Assembly: GCA_003313425.1 (NCBI GenBank)
Contig: NHZP01000065.1
Location: 227,259 to 291,258 of the forward strand
Direction: 5' to 3'
Origin: Pseudopyrenochaeta lycopersici
Lineage: Eukaryota > Ascomycota > Dothideomycetes > Pleosporales > Pseudopyrenochaetaceae
Length of the DNA: 64,000 bases
Below the pieces are notes generated by a model. It was not told where the DNA came from, did no database searches, and saw only the letters and a program-made list of their open reading frames with translations. Each line of letters opens with the position of its first letter. Position 1 is the stretch's first letter. Shown here one piece after another: positions 30,685 through 40,812 of this stretch. The position numbers and the translations under genes are program-made.

Positions 30685-30844
30685 ACTGTAGTGGATGCTC
30701 TGCGGTAGTTGTCCCGGAGGGTATCAGTTGGGTACTGCCGCAGTCCCTTTGGTAGGCCTCTTGGAGTGGCCGTTCCTACCGTACGCTAAGCTTAGGTGCG
30801 GGCGTCGCTTGAGCATGGAGTGCTGTTGGCAGGACTGCCTATAA

Positions 30845-31307
30845 ATGGAGCATGCCACGGCGTTGCTTTGGGTAGCGGAGCTTTTATCGTGCTCTGTTGT
30901 TATCAACATGATGTTGTCTGATGTGCGTGAGGCTCGCACTATTGCCGATCAGGCGATCAGTATGTGTAATCTCTCCGTGTATTGCGGAGTGTGTGGAACT
31001 GTTTGCAGGGTGGTTACTAATGTTGCGGCGTGTAGGCGTCGCTTCACTGTTGTATATGCCCATGTCGGGCGAGTGGGAGGTCACTTGGATTACCGACGAT
31101 AAGCAAAGTTGCTGGGAAGCGTGTTTAGTACATGTGTACACGCGAGACGGGGAGGATCAATGGGAGATTATTGCGAGAGAAGATGGTGACAGCCGCGTCA
31201 CCGCTGCCATGTCTCTCTTGGTGTCACTAGAGGTAGCGCTTGGTAGAGCTCCACGGGCTACGTTGGTTACAAAGCAAACGAGTGTACCGTTTACGTTACG
31301 TAGTTGA
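30845..31307 (+). CDS. Small unknown protein (C20), two exons
   Basis: Not recognised. Predicted as join(30845..30959,31009..31307), 137 aa, with a 49-nt phase-1 intron with strong GTATGT donor and TTTGCAG acceptor. Exon 1 encodes a hydrophobic-to-helical N-terminus (MEHATALLWVAELL). Exon 2 has W-rich beta-like segments (GEWEVTWITDD, QWEIIARED) and a helix (AAMSLLVSLEVALG), ending FTLRS. A TATAAA at 30840-30845 overlaps the ATG and cannot be its promoter; TATAGAG at 30678 is the better candidate. It is the shortest gene of the array, followed by the longest filler. Confidence 0.62.
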
Positions 31308-31800
31308 TTGTTCCGTATGGATGTGCGGAGTAGACATAGGGCTGATAACGTATGGAGTGGTTTGTCCCTGTGCGCAAGGTGTGGAGCGTGTTGCGAGTAT
31401 CGTGATGGCCTATCTCGATAAGGGCTTATGAAGACATGTTTTGTAGTCACGTAAGTGTGTCTTTATCTATTGTTAGTGTGTACACTTTTTCTTATGTATG
31501 GTAGGTGCATATTTGGGGACTAGGTTTATGGAGTATTGTAGTAGAGTACTTGAATGTGTTCATGACTTATGTAGGTAGGCAATGGGCCTATACTTCTATC
31601 ATAGGGACTGTGTTTTAATGTAGTTATGTAGGTATCGGATACCTAGAACTATTGTTTAGTAGTAGTATTCTGTAAAAATACTCTTACTATGTATATTGTT
31701 TATGTAGAATAGACTAGGATTATTTTTTTTTTTTTTTTTTAACTATAAAATATTTTCTCTATATATATGTGTAGTAACGTGTTGCGTTAGGAAAAGCAAC
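31308..31800 (+). other. C20 3' filler with T18 run
   Basis: About 490 bp of AT-rich sequence without a gene, including an 18-T run (31723-31740). It brings the short C20 gene to standard unit length. Confidence 0.55.
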
Positions 31801-31943
31801 GAAGAATTTGTATGGCGGAGGTCAGTCAGTAAGGGTGGGAGCCCTGAAGATGGAAAACCATCTCTCAGAAATTGGCTATGTCCGATTTTGTTGTGGCTGG
31901 AGGTCACGTTTTACCGGGGTGCTGAAAAATTTTTCAGCCACGT

Positions 31944-31997
31944 CAACTTTCTAGTGTGGCGTTCCGCCTATATATGATTCCTTTCACTAGAAAGTTG
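31944..31997 (+). repeat. Junction stem-loop J21 (long loop)
   Basis: CAACTTTCTAGTG / CACTAGAAAGTTG; inner hairpin GGCGTTCCGCC. It is preceded by the hairpin GCTGAAAAATTTTTCAGC. Confidence 0.9.
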
Positions 31998-32209
31998 TCA
32001 AGTGGTCACCAGCCTTGCGCTGGTTACCCTTGCCACTTTACATCGTATGCGTTGCCACGAGTGGAGCGAGTAGCGAAGCGGTAAACTACTCGTAGTTTAG
32101 GGCAAAAGCCCCTGTAAGTAAGCCAGAGCACGGACGGTGCGGGTCGTTTGACGCTGGGTTACACGTGGGAGGCACCCTTGCCCCCACTACTCTCTCAATC
32201 GATTCTTTG

Positions 32210-32306
32210 ATTGGTGTATGGACATAGACACAGGGACTAGGCACTCTGTTGCGCACTAGGGACTAGGTTCTCTTGGCGGCGCGCAAGACAGAGAGGTATA
32301 TATAAG
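32210..32306 (+). promoter_or_regulatory. C21 promoter: ATTGG box to TATATATAAG
   Basis: ATTGG at 32210-32214; TATATATAAG at 32297-32306. Confidence 0.7.
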
Positions 32307-32409
32307 AGCAACAGAGAATCTGTTGGCATGGAGTGGTTTGGAGGGAGTTCCTCCACTACGTAGGACGTAGCTGGCAGTGCCTTTTATTTACATCCGTTAC
32401 GTGTGCAGG

Positions 32410-32967
32410 ATGGGTGGGGGCGTAGATCCGTTGTCTATGCTCCCCGCGGAGCTCTGGTTTGCGGCGCTGGAGATATGCGCAGACGGAGTCTCTCTTTCAG
32501 AGTTTGTGCGCCTGGGACAGGTTTGTAAGCTCTTCGCAGCGTGGAGACGCGGGTCTTTAGTTTGCTGGCTGGATGGGCAACCGCCGGTAGTGCATCTTGG
32601 TTGTGGGCTGGTTCGTTCTGTTGAACGATCTATTGCTTATATTATGGACGACGAAGTTGGTCAGTAGGAGTCGTTGGCGGATGCCATATTTGTTGTGTTG
32701 CATGTTGTGCTAATGTAGTTGCAGCGATGCATCGACGTGGCGTGGAGATGTGGTCTACAATACGAAGTGGTACTGAACCGGAGGCGGCGTTCTTTTCTTT
32801 TGCGCAGACACGGTGGCGGGGACAGCCAGTCTCTAGGGCCAATATACCTGTTGGTGTATATTGGTCAAACGGCAGGGTGTAGTGCGTGTAGCGTGCTGTG
32901 TGGTTGTTTGTGGATGCGATGGTTCGCAGCGATACTTGCTTTCCCCCGAAAGTTTGCGACTGTCTAG
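32410..32967 (+). CDS. F-box-like protein (C21)
   Basis: Residues 8-45 read LPAELWFAALEI...LSEFVRLGQVCKLFAAW. The L-P-x-E-L...L...VCK-x-F pattern fits the F-box, the Skp1-binding module of SCF ubiquitin ligases. By family knowledge such a protein would steer a target to ubiquitination; the target is unknown. Exon 1 (32410..32655) is well supported. An in-frame stop follows at 32665. A phase-0 intron GTTGGT...AGTTGCAG to 32725 would add exon 2 (32725..32967), giving 162 aa with an Arg-rich centre (RRRRSFLLRR) and a hydrophobic Cys-rich end. The donor is non-canonical, so the second exon is uncertain. Nanovirus Clink proteins are also F-box proteins encoded on single-gene components. Confidence 0.6.
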
Positions 32968-33400
32968 ATATTGGTTATAGGTATCTGACGTATAGTCTAT
33001 CTTTTCGCTAGGGCTATAAACGACTGATATATCCAGGTCGTGGAACGAATTAGTGTTTGTATTTTGTGGAACAATAAAATCGATTGTCTGTACGTCGTAT
33101 AATGCTATTGTATAGGGAACGCGGTTAATAATTGATTTAGTGTTCGCGGCTTGCGTAGCGCGTTATTGTATAGTATGGTCCTTGCTGCTCGGAGGCGCGT
33201 TTGTTTATCGTGTAACGGTCTCTACGGGGATGTATAACGTTAGGTGTAACTGATTTATAAGTAAGTAGGTATAAGTATTTTGTGTTTTATGTTATATGTA
33301 AGTAACAGTATTTGTTACTGTGAAGTGTGTAATGCTTAATGTACGCAGGTTGTTGAGACGAGGGAGTAGGTTTGTGTACCATTACGATGGAAGTGTTGTT
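32968..33400 (+). other. C21 3' filler
   Basis: No gene seen. AATAAA at 33073-33078 is a likely polyadenylation signal. Confidence 0.5.
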
Positions 33401-33534
33401 GTGGAACAACGAAAAGTCAAAAAGAAATTTTGACCAAGTCCACAGGAACTGTGGCTGGAAGACAGGCTGAGTCAGTGTGGCTCGGGAGAGCACATGGGTT
33501 GCTGTGGCGCGGACTTCGCGCACAGACCAGAAAT

Positions 33535-33588
33535 CAACTTTCTAGTGTGGCGTTTTGCCTATATATGATTCCTTTCACTAGAAAGTTG
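33535..33588 (+). repeat. Junction stem-loop J22 (long loop)
   Basis: CAACTTTCTAGTG / CACTAGAAAGTTG; inner hairpin GGCGTTTTGCC. Confidence 0.9.
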
Positions 33589-33800
33589 TCAAGTGGTCGA
33601 GAGCCTTGCGCTCGGGACCACGACGGCTTTACCCTAAGCAGGGCCCGCGAGTGGAACGAGTACCGAAGGGTTAGACTACTTGTAGGCTAGAGGCGCTGCC
33701 CCCTGTAAGCAACACGCAGCACGGACCGTGTGAGTCAGATGACGCTGGGTTGCACGTGGGAGACACCCTTGGCCCCACACTCTATCAGAGTTCTTATCTG

Positions 33801-33896
33801 ATTGGTCTATGAACGTAGACGCAGGGACGGGGCACCACATTGCCTGCTAGGGACTAGGTGCTCTTGGCAGAGACAGCATGGACATCGACATATAAG
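33801..33896 (+). promoter_or_regulatory. C22 promoter: ATTGG box to TATAAG
   Basis: ATTGG at 33801-33805; TATAAG at 33891-33896. The leader CTCACGGAGTGTTCTCTATT is shared with C25. Confidence 0.7.
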
Positions 33897-33983
33897 AGGG
33901 GAAGGCTCTCTCCCCGCTCACGGAGTGTTCTCTATTATGTGTAGTTTCGTCTCTTTTCTCTTTTGAACGCGTTGTTCAGGGCG

Positions 33984-34807
33984 ATGGAGTTGCATCCCGG
34001 AGAGTTTTATATCGTTAGGAGGCCTGTGGACCGGCCAAGTGTAGCGGAGTATACGTCTTTTGTTATGGACGCCCTCGAAGAGGGTTGCAAGGGGGACCCG
34101 TTTGCAGGGACTGAAGACGAGTTAGGGATTATTGAAGAATACTCTCACAGTGGGTACCCTGTTGTGTTTCTCCGTGGAGTTGGTTGAAACTCAGAGTAAC
34201 TGATGTTGATGTAGTGTTGGTAGAACACGATATTTCTCTTACGTGTCACGTGCAGGCGAACGGGGAACGGGTCTGGTGGTTCACCAAGGAGAGCGGGCAG
34301 CCTCCCATGTCTTGTGGTAGGCTTAAAGACTGTAGCTGCTTAGATCGCTATGAGGGTTCTGGCGATTTGGATGGTGCGTCTCGGGCGCGTCTCGTCTGGA
34401 AGGTCGATGTTGTGGGAGAATACGATCAACTGCGGAGCTTCGTTGCGTTTGCGGAGCTGTCTGTCGATATGCTCAATGTGTTTGTGCGGCAGGTACTGCC
34501 ACTCGTTACTATGATTGCAGCTGATGCTGCTAGGGCGGATGAAGTGGAGGCGGTGTTCCGCGCTGTAGAGAATGGGCATTTCTCTAGTGGTGCCCTTTGT
34601 GGATGCACAGTTGGAAAGTGTTGCACTTCGTGTCTGTTGCTAGGTCGGTGGCAGCGTGGGTTTGCACGTCTTGATGTATTTGGCGGTGCATTTCCGCTCC
34701 CATCGCATAGATGGTTTAATGGATTTAGCGATGCTGTTGGGTTGGTGTTTCCATCGCGGGTAGATTGGTTATCGTGCAGGTATGTCCATGGTGCGTTATG
34801 GTGTTAA
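33984..34807 (+). CDS. WTKESG-family protein (C22)
   Basis: Predicted as join(33984..34149,34215..34807), 252 aa. The two parts are in different frames; a 65-nt phase-1 intron (GTGGGT...GATGTAG) joins them at the conserved point, giving MLVEHDISLTCHV. Exon 1 is MELHPGEFY...ALEEGCKGDPFAGT. Exon 2 has WWFTKESGQPPMSC, RLVWKVDVV, the SVDMLNVFVRQVLPLV helix, GALCGCTVGKCCTSC, WFNGFSDAVG and WLSC with a short tail. There are three identical copies of this unit by eye (C22, C39, C40), the highest copy number here. Confidence 0.85.
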
Positions 34808-34960
34808 TGTATGATGCGACACCTTCAGCGTATAGCTGTGATGGTGAAGTGCGGGCTGTTTTTGACGTAGACAAGGCAAGTATTTTGGTAGTCTTATATT
34901 TCTTTGGTAATATATGTACTGCGGCGACATTGGTACGTTATGCGGTTCATAAAATTTTCG

Positions 34961-34966
34961 AATAAA
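34961..34966 (+). terminator. AATAAA signal (C22)
   Basis: Hexamer 154 bp after the stop codon, at the start of the left common arm. Confidence 0.4.
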
Positions 34967-35097
34967 TTTGGCTAAGTCCGACACAGTGTGGCGCAAAAAA
35001 AAGTTGTCAATTGCCCTGTGCGCGATTTAGCGTCGTTTTGGGGTACATGGTGCTCACCCAGAAGTGGGTGGGCGGGAGGTCACACTCCAGCCACAGT

Positions 35098-35150
35098 CAA
35101 CATTTCTAGTGAGGCGCAGCCTATATATGATTCCTTTCACTAGAAAGTTG
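35098..35150 (+). repeat. Junction stem-loop J23 (long loop)
   Basis: Left arm CAACATTTCTAGTG; inner hairpin GGCGCAGCC; right arm invariant. Confidence 0.88.
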
Positions 35151-35340
35151 TCAAGTGGTCAGGAGCCTTGCGCTCGGGACCACGACGGCTTTACTCTAAG
35201 CTCTGGCCGTGACTGGAGGGAACAGCGAAGCGTTAAACCACCTGGGGTTTAGGGCAAGAGACCCCGGTAAGCAAAGCATGACATGGATATGTGAGTCAGA
35301 TGACCATGGGTTGCCACTCTTTTTATCAATCAATCATTTG

Positions 35341-35438
35341 ATTGGTCTATGAATATGGACGTAGGGACTAGGCAGTCCGCTGCTCTCTAGGGACTAGCGT
35401 GTCTTGGCAAAGAACAGGATGGATATGCCTATATATAA
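35341..35438 (+). promoter_or_regulatory. C23 promoter: ATTGG box to TATATATAA
   Basis: ATTGG at 35341-35345; TATATATAA at 35430-35438. Confidence 0.7.
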
Positions 35439-35495
35439 TAACAGAGAATCTGTTGCTACGGAGTGTGTTTTTATAGAACACTTCTTTTACGATAC

Positions 35496-35510
35496 TGTGA
35501 TGGAGTCACA
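35496..35510 (+). promoter_or_regulatory. Start-codon hairpin with compensatory change (C23)
   Basis: TGTGATGGAGTCACA. The usual stem TGCGA/TCGCA has changed at both pairing positions, keeping it intact. Confidence 0.65.
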
Positions 35511-36294
35511 CGCTGGAGGCAGTAACGCGGTTATGGACGTTGGTGTACTGGGTGTCCACGTACGAAGTTGGCTGGACAGCCTTGTTGAAGGGGCTACTGT
35601 TCGTGTATTGTCACCATCTGACAATCACATGGAGTGGGTGCGGAGGCACATTCACAGTAAGTGGATACTTCCTTTCTTCTAGTTAGGGGGAGGTCCCCCA
35701 ACTGACAGAGTAGTAGCGTTGGCGGAGTGCGGCGCGTCGGTCACGTGTGATGTGAAGTTCAATGGGGTTGTATCTTGGTGGATCACCAAGGAGAGCGGAT
35801 GCCTTCCTACCCAGTGTGTGGAGGAACAGCACACGGGGTGTTTAAACGCTTATAAGGAACTGTGTGCACGTAGTGTTCCTAGGCAGGCACTTCTCATCTG
35901 GAAGGTGAGTTTGTTGAGGGACTTTACTGTACGTAGTATGGTTGTCTTTGCAGAGCTGTCAGTAGAGACATTGGATGTGTTGGCGCGCAGTTTGCTGTGC
36001 CATCTTCATACACGGCGTGGAGACCTCGTGCAGGCGGAGGAGGTCGATACGCTCTTTGACGCACTTGATCAAGGGCGATTTTCCAGTAGCGTTGGATGCG
36101 GGTGCACCTGGACTATGGAGTGTGATGACTGTGGACTGCTGTATGAAGGGCAGCCACGTTTTACTCGTTGTGATACGTTTAGTGGGATACGTTTAGGCGG
36201 AGAGAATAGGTGGTTTACTGGGCTCAGTGACGGAGCCGGTGTTGTAAAGCCTTCTAATCTCCCTTGGCTTAGTTGCGGACGCTCTAGGTTGTAG
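35500..36294 (+). CDS. WTKESG-family protein (C23)
   Basis: Predicted as join(35500..35656,35717..36294), 244 aa, with a 60-nt phase-1 intron GTAAGT...GTAGTAG. Exon 1 has LDSLVEGATVRVL and HMEWVRRHIHS, with VRRHIHS in the canonical place. Exon 2 has TLAECGASVTCDV, WWITKESGCLPTQC, LLIWKVSLL, the SVETLDVLARSLLCHL helix, VGCGCTWTMECDDC, WFTGLSDGAG (G replaces the usual A) and WLSC. The segment coding for QAEEVDTLFDALDQG and the following residues is nucleotide-identical to C8. Confidence 0.85.
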
Positions 36295-36520
36295 TCTGTA
36301 CTCTTGTTATGCAAGAGAGTACAGTTATGACGTTAAGTGTAGTTCTTTTGGTAAGGTTGCTGTTGTAGAGTTATTCTAAACAGTGGGTTACGAATTAAAA
36401 GTAAGTACTTGTATGCATTATGTTTTTAGTTTTCTTTTCTTTCAAACTGAAAAAAATAGGAGTTGGGTAGAGCAATGTATACTGAGTATATTTTATAGGA
36501 GTAGAATAATAGAGGGTTTG
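36295..36520 (+). other. C23 3' filler
   Basis: AT-rich, no gene seen. Confidence 0.45.
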
Positions 36521-36689
36521 TGACGCCGAGCTTAGTCATCGAGGGTGGGAGCCCTTCAGATGGAACATCGAATCTGCAGAAAAATTGGCTAAGTCCAATT
36601 TCCCTGTGGCTGACAGTCACGCAGGGTCACGTTAGCTGTGGCGCGGGGAGCGCAGACATGGGTCATGTTGGGGCACGGGCCCCCTCCGA

Positions 36690-36732
36690 CAACTTTCGAG
36701 TGCTATATATGATTCCTTTCACTAGAAAGTTG
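36690..36732 (+). repeat. Junction stem-loop J24 (short loop)
   Basis: Left arm CAACTTTCGAGTG; right arm invariant. Confidence 0.9.
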
Positions 36733-36924
36733 TCAAGTGGTCGGCAGCCTCGCGCTGCCTACCCTTGCCACTTTACACATAAGCATCGCCCGCGAGTGGA
36801 GCGAGTACCGAAGGGGTAGACTACTTGTAGGCTAGGGCCATGCACTTAGTAAGCAACGCAGAGCACGGACAGTGCGGGTCAGATGACTCTTCTTTGCCAC
36901 TCTCTTCTTTCAATCAATGCTTTG

Positions 36925-37016
36925 ATTGGTCTATGAACGTAGACAGATGGAATGGGCACATTATTGCCTGCTAGGGACTAGTTACTCTTGGCGGTGCCAT
37001 AGATAGAGGTATATAG
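36925..37016 (+). promoter_or_regulatory. C24 promoter: ATTGG box to TATATAG
   Basis: ATTGG at 36925-36929; TATATAG at 37010-37016. Confidence 0.65.
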
Positions 37017-37081
37017 TCACAACAGAGGATCTGTGTTCATGGATATGTTTTACAATATGTAGTTTTTTTACTACACATGCG

Positions 37082-37874
37082 ATGGATTCGCAACCTGGAG
37101 AGCAGGCAGTGCCATCACCAGATAGTGGTGCAACAAAGTTGTTATCGCTTGTGGAAGCGTTAGAAGAAGGGAGTTCTTCCGCATTGTCCGTAGGGACACC
37201 CATGGAACAGCAGACTGTGAGGGATCACGTGCCTGGTAAGTGTCAAAGAAACAGAAGACACGGAAGAAGTTGGGCCCTTCCCAACTAACCTCATCACAGT
37301 GCTCCACCAGCTCTGTGTCTCTATCACTGTGCATGTGCCATTGTCGGGGGGACAATCCTGGTGGGTGACCAAGGAGAGTGGGAAGTTGCCTCGTCAGTGC
37401 GTTTCTCAGAAACACACGGAGTGTTTAAAGCATCACAACGAACTTTGTGCACGGGGTGGCACGCTGAAGGCGCTTCTTGTCCTCAAGGTGGATACGTTGA
37501 ACATCGGGGAGCTAGAAAGCTCTGTTGCCTTCGCGGTGCTTTCTGTAAAGGCACTGGATGTGTTGGTGGAGCGCATTCTTCCTCTGCTCACACTGCCGGA
37601 TGGGCAGGCTGCGGAGGGTATTGTAGTCGGTATGTTATTTGATCGACTGTGCTTTGGGTACTATAGTACGCGGGTCGACTGCGCGTGTACCTTCTCCACA
37701 CAGTGTGAGCCTTGTGCGTATGCGCATTATTGTTCACCGAGATTTCTCTGGTTAAATACATTTTCCGGTGAGTGGCCGCCTGGAAAGTTTGACTGGTTCG
37801 CTGGGATCAGTGACGCTGTGGGAGCAGTACTACCGTCTGGCAGGAACTGGTTGGGTTGCAGTCGTTCTTGGTGA
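37082..37874 (+). CDS. WTKESG-family protein (C24)
   Basis: Predicted as join(37082..37235,37300..37874), 242 aa, with a 64-nt phase-1 intron GTAAGT...TCACAG. The ATG is inside TGCGATGGATTCGCA. Exon 1 is MDSQPGEQ...LVEALEEGS...RDHVPG. Exon 2 opens VLHQLCVSITVHV in place of the usual xLVE. It then has WWVTKESGKLPRQC, LLVLKVD, the SVKALDVLVERILPLL helix, TRVDCACTFSTQCEPC, WFAGISDAVG, and an ending that reads WLGC rather than WLSC. The last 60 bp match C4 almost exactly. Confidence 0.85.
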
Positions 37875-38090
37875 GAATATTACTAGTAAGTTGCTCTCCT
37901 TTGTCTCTATGTATATGGTGTATACTAAGGTAGTAGTAGTTGTCTACGATTACGATGCGTTACATTTTGCGTATCAGCTTAGTTTAGTTTAGTACGTTAT
38001 TATAACAGTATGTTGATACACTCAGTTTTGTCTTTATTTCGGTAGGTACTGATTTTGTAATGGTAGGGCCATTAGAATAACAAAGAATTT
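37875..38090 (+). other. C24 3' filler
   Basis: AT-rich, no gene. It resembles the 3' filler of C4 around 6405-6545. Confidence 0.45.
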
Positions 38091-38243
38091 GTAGGGCGGA
38101 GGTCAGTCATGAAGGGTGGCTACGCTTACGATGGAACATCATTTTTCAGAAAAAAAAAATTTGGCTAAGTCCAATTTCCGTGTGGCTGGAGGCCATGTTG
38201 GGTCACATGGAGGTGTGGCGCGAAGAGGGCACGGGCCCATCCT

Positions 38244-38297
38244 CAACTTTCTAGTGTGGCGTTTTGCCTATATATGATTCCTTTCACTAGAAAGTTG
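38244..38297 (+). repeat. Junction stem-loop J25 (long loop)
   Basis: CAACTTTCTAGTG / CACTAGAAAGTTG; inner hairpin GGCGTTTTGCC. Confidence 0.9.
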
Positions 38298-38510
38298 TCA
38301 AGTGGTCACCAGCCTTGCGCTGGAGACCCTCGACACTTTACATCTAAGCAGGGCCGACGAGTGGAACGAGTAGCGGAGCGTTAAACTCTTTAGAGTGTAG
38401 GGCCGCTGCACCCTGTAAGCAAAGCAGAGCACGGACTGTGCGGGTCACTTGACCTTGGTTTGCACGTGGGAGACACACCTGGCCCCACCACCCTCTCAAT
38501 CAGCTTTCTG

Positions 38511-38609
38511 ATTGGGCTATGGCGATAGACACAGGGAGTGAGCAGCGCTCTGCTAACTAGGGATTAGGTTCTCTTGGCGTAGCGCAAGACAGATATCGAG
38601 AGATATAAG
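38511..38609 (+). promoter_or_regulatory. C25 promoter: ATTGG box to TATAAG
   Basis: ATTGG at 38511-38515; TATAAG at 38604-38609. Confidence 0.65.
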
Positions 38610-38769
38610 AGGGGGAAGGCTCTCTCCCCGCTCACGGAGTGTTCTCTATTATGTGTAGTTTCGTCTCTTTTTACATTGCGACTGCATTGTATAGATCTCG
38701 CGTGGTATGCGTGCAGAGGATCTGTGTACTGGTAGTAACTTTGGCTGACTCTATGCGTAGCGTTGTGTT

Positions 38770-39333
38770 ATGATTGTGCCTCGGTGGGATCGTTGGCGCA
38801 TACATTCAGGAGTTCCGGTTACGGGATGCCCAGGAGGGGTTCGCTTTGTGAAGCTGCGGTTTAAACAGGTGTTTTCCCCGAGCGGAGCGGAGGTATCTTC
38901 GATTCTTCGCAAGTCTTTGCCGGTAGGGACACGTTGGCATGCAGCTTGCCTTGGTGCTGGTGCACTTGACGCGGATGCCTCGCCTGTTGGTGATCCTGTG
39001 TGCAGTGTGTTGTATGGTGGTATCCGGGGGCCAGCATGCCGTGCGCCCTACTGCCAATTCGTCTGGGTAGACGTGTTCATTGATTTTGGTGGATGCAGTA
39101 GTCGCGAAGCGCTTGATCTGGGAAAACATGTTACGCTTTGGGGACGGAGGCCTTGCGTGAAGGCGTGTTCTGGAGGGTACGGTGATGCCAATGCAGAGCG
39201 TTGGGGTACTACAGGAGGTGCGCCCTTTGGTTACGCGTTTGACCAAGAGTTGTCTATGTTTTCGGCGCCATTGGAGTTCTGGCGGTGTGGCACTCCTCTT
39301 TTATTGGACGCGGAGGAGGAGGAGTTACGGTAA
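38770..39333 (+). CDS. DFGG-family protein (C25)
   Basis: 187 aa, ATG start, no intron needed. It is related to C17 through the LPVGTRW motif, the WVDVFIDFGG core and the DQELS...PLEFWRC C-terminal block. Unlike C17 it ends in an acidic tail (DAEEEELR). Function unknown; the fold looks beta-rich with a short hydrophobic core strand around the DFGG motif. The leader downstream of TATA is nearly identical to that of C22 although the genes are unrelated, so promoter-leader modules are exchanged independently of coding sequence. Confidence 0.68.
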   Translation: MIVPRWDRWRIHSGVPVTGCPGGVRFVKLRFKQVFSPSGAEVSSILRKSLPVGTRWHAACLGAGALDADASPVGDPVCSVLYGGIRGPACRAPYCQFVWVDVFIDFGGCSSREALDLGKHVTLWGRRPCVKACSGGYGDANAERWGTTGGAPFGYAFDQELSMFSAPLEFWRCGTPLLLDAEEEELR

Positions 39334-39680
39334 TAGTCTTATTTGCGCATAATGAAGGCGTTTGGGTATAGGTACTGTGCTTAAGGTATATGTCAGTTGT
39401 CTTTGTTATACCATGTGGTATAGATTTCGTACGCTATGAGGTTGTGCTCTGTTAATTTTGCGTTGTGTTCAGAGCATGTTCATTGGATGCATAGGGTCTC
39501 AATAGTGGGACACGGCAGGCAGGATGCGTCCTCTGTAGTATTGGTCAGTGTCTATTCCATTGCTATGAGGAGTAGTGTTGACTTGAATTGACTAGGATGT
39601 GTGTGTTGTGTGCGCACAATTTTTTTCCCGGGCATATATGCCTGTGGGAGCAGTGTGGGCAGGATTGATGGTAAGCGGAG
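39334..39680 (+). other. C25 3' filler sharing 50 bp with window start
   Basis: No gene. Bases 39487-39536 are identical to 125-174. Confidence 0.55.
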
Positions 39681-39832
39681 CAGAAAATTGACTAAGTGCT
39701 CGAGGGTGGGAGCCCTTGTAGATGGAACATCAAATCTGAAGAAAAAATGCGTAAGTCCATTTTTGTTGTGGCTGGAGGGCACGGCGAGCCACGTTGGGGG
39801 GTGTGGCGCGGAGAGCGCACAGACCCTGCCCT

Positions 39833-39874
39833 CAACTTTCTTGTGTATATATGATTCCTTTCACTAGAAAGTTG
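39833..39874 (+). repeat. Junction stem-loop J26 (short loop)
   Basis: Left arm CAACTTTCTTGTG, loop TATATATGATTCCTTT. Confidence 0.9.
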
Positions 39875-40068
39875 TCAAGTGGTCGAGGAGCCCCGTGCTC
39901 CTTGACCCCTGACACTTTACATGTAAGCAGGGCCAACGACTGGAAGGAGTAGCGAAGCGGTAGACTCTTTAGAGTGTAGGGCCTCTGCCCCCTGTAAGCA
40001 AAGCAGAGCACGGACTGTGCGGGTCAGATGACGCTTCTTTGCCCACTCTTTTTCAGAACGTCAGTCTG

Positions 40069-40156
40069 ATTGGTCTATGGCGATAGACACGGGGAGTGAG
40101 CAGCCCTCTGCTAACTAGGGACTAGTGTGTCTTGGCGAAGACAGGATGGTTATAAG
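40069..40156 (+). promoter_or_regulatory. C26 promoter: ATTGG box to TATAAG
   Basis: ATTGG at 40069-40073; TATAAG at 40151-40156. Confidence 0.6.
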
Positions 40157-40199
40157 AGATCTGCCTCCGCCCACGGATGGTATGATCATTTTTGTTTTG

Positions 40200-40812
40200 G
40201 AGTAGCTGCTCCTTTCGTGGAACGTCTTGTCGTACGCCTCAGCGTTGAAGAGGAACGTAACAGTACTGTTTTGTGGGTAGATGCCCATTGATAAACCGGT
40301 GGTTTTCCCAGGGAGGGGTTGAGGTATCTTGCTGAAGGCGGTGCCTCCCAACGTTGTTCACGTAAGTGGTCTTCTATTCGTAGCACTGGGCGGAAGACAT
40401 AGGGTCGTGTAGCGGGATCGCGGATGCGTTGTACGCACTTGTGTTAAGGGTCTTTGTTGTAGAAGACATCTGCAGAGACGTAGGCGATGGACGGAGGGTT
40501 GGTGCCTGTGCTAGCTGTGGCAGCATTGGTCATTTCGATTTTGGCCATGGCCCTAGCCCTTTGGCCCTGCGTAGGACGTCTCTTCGTTCGCGCTGTGGTC
40601 CGGTAGGCCGTGTGGTGCATAGCGGAGGTACTTATTATGCGGTGCTGGAGGCAACTGTGGAGACATGTTTACGTGCGGGAGCTGCCTCGTGCACACCCCG
40701 TGCATGCAGCGTGGTGGGCGTAGGCCATCGTAGGAGGCGTTATAGGATAAGTTGCTATACCGTTAGGCGATGTCGCGGAGCCGTACCCCGGTGGTCTCTC
40801 CCTGTGTAGCTT
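40200..40812 (+). pseudogene. Probable decayed DFGG-family gene (C26)
   Basis: No intact long gene is seen. Around 40300-40355 the sequence (GTTTTCCCAGGGAGGGG...GAGGTATCTTGC) resembles the C25 segment coding VFSPSGAEVSS but carries a TGA. A GTAAGT at 40368 may be a donor. An open frame 40429-40809 without an ATG start encodes GSIGHFDFGHG and a Cys/Arg-rich stretch, which may be the remains of the DFGG core. Alternatively it is an unrelated gene whose first exon I cannot place. Confidence 0.35.

Noticed and set aside
33580..33690. Repeated + strand open frames across junctions containing MIPFTRKLSSG
   Set aside because: They are translations of the conserved stem-loop and common region, upstream of the TATA box, and differ after the hairpins. 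The conservation is at DNA level.
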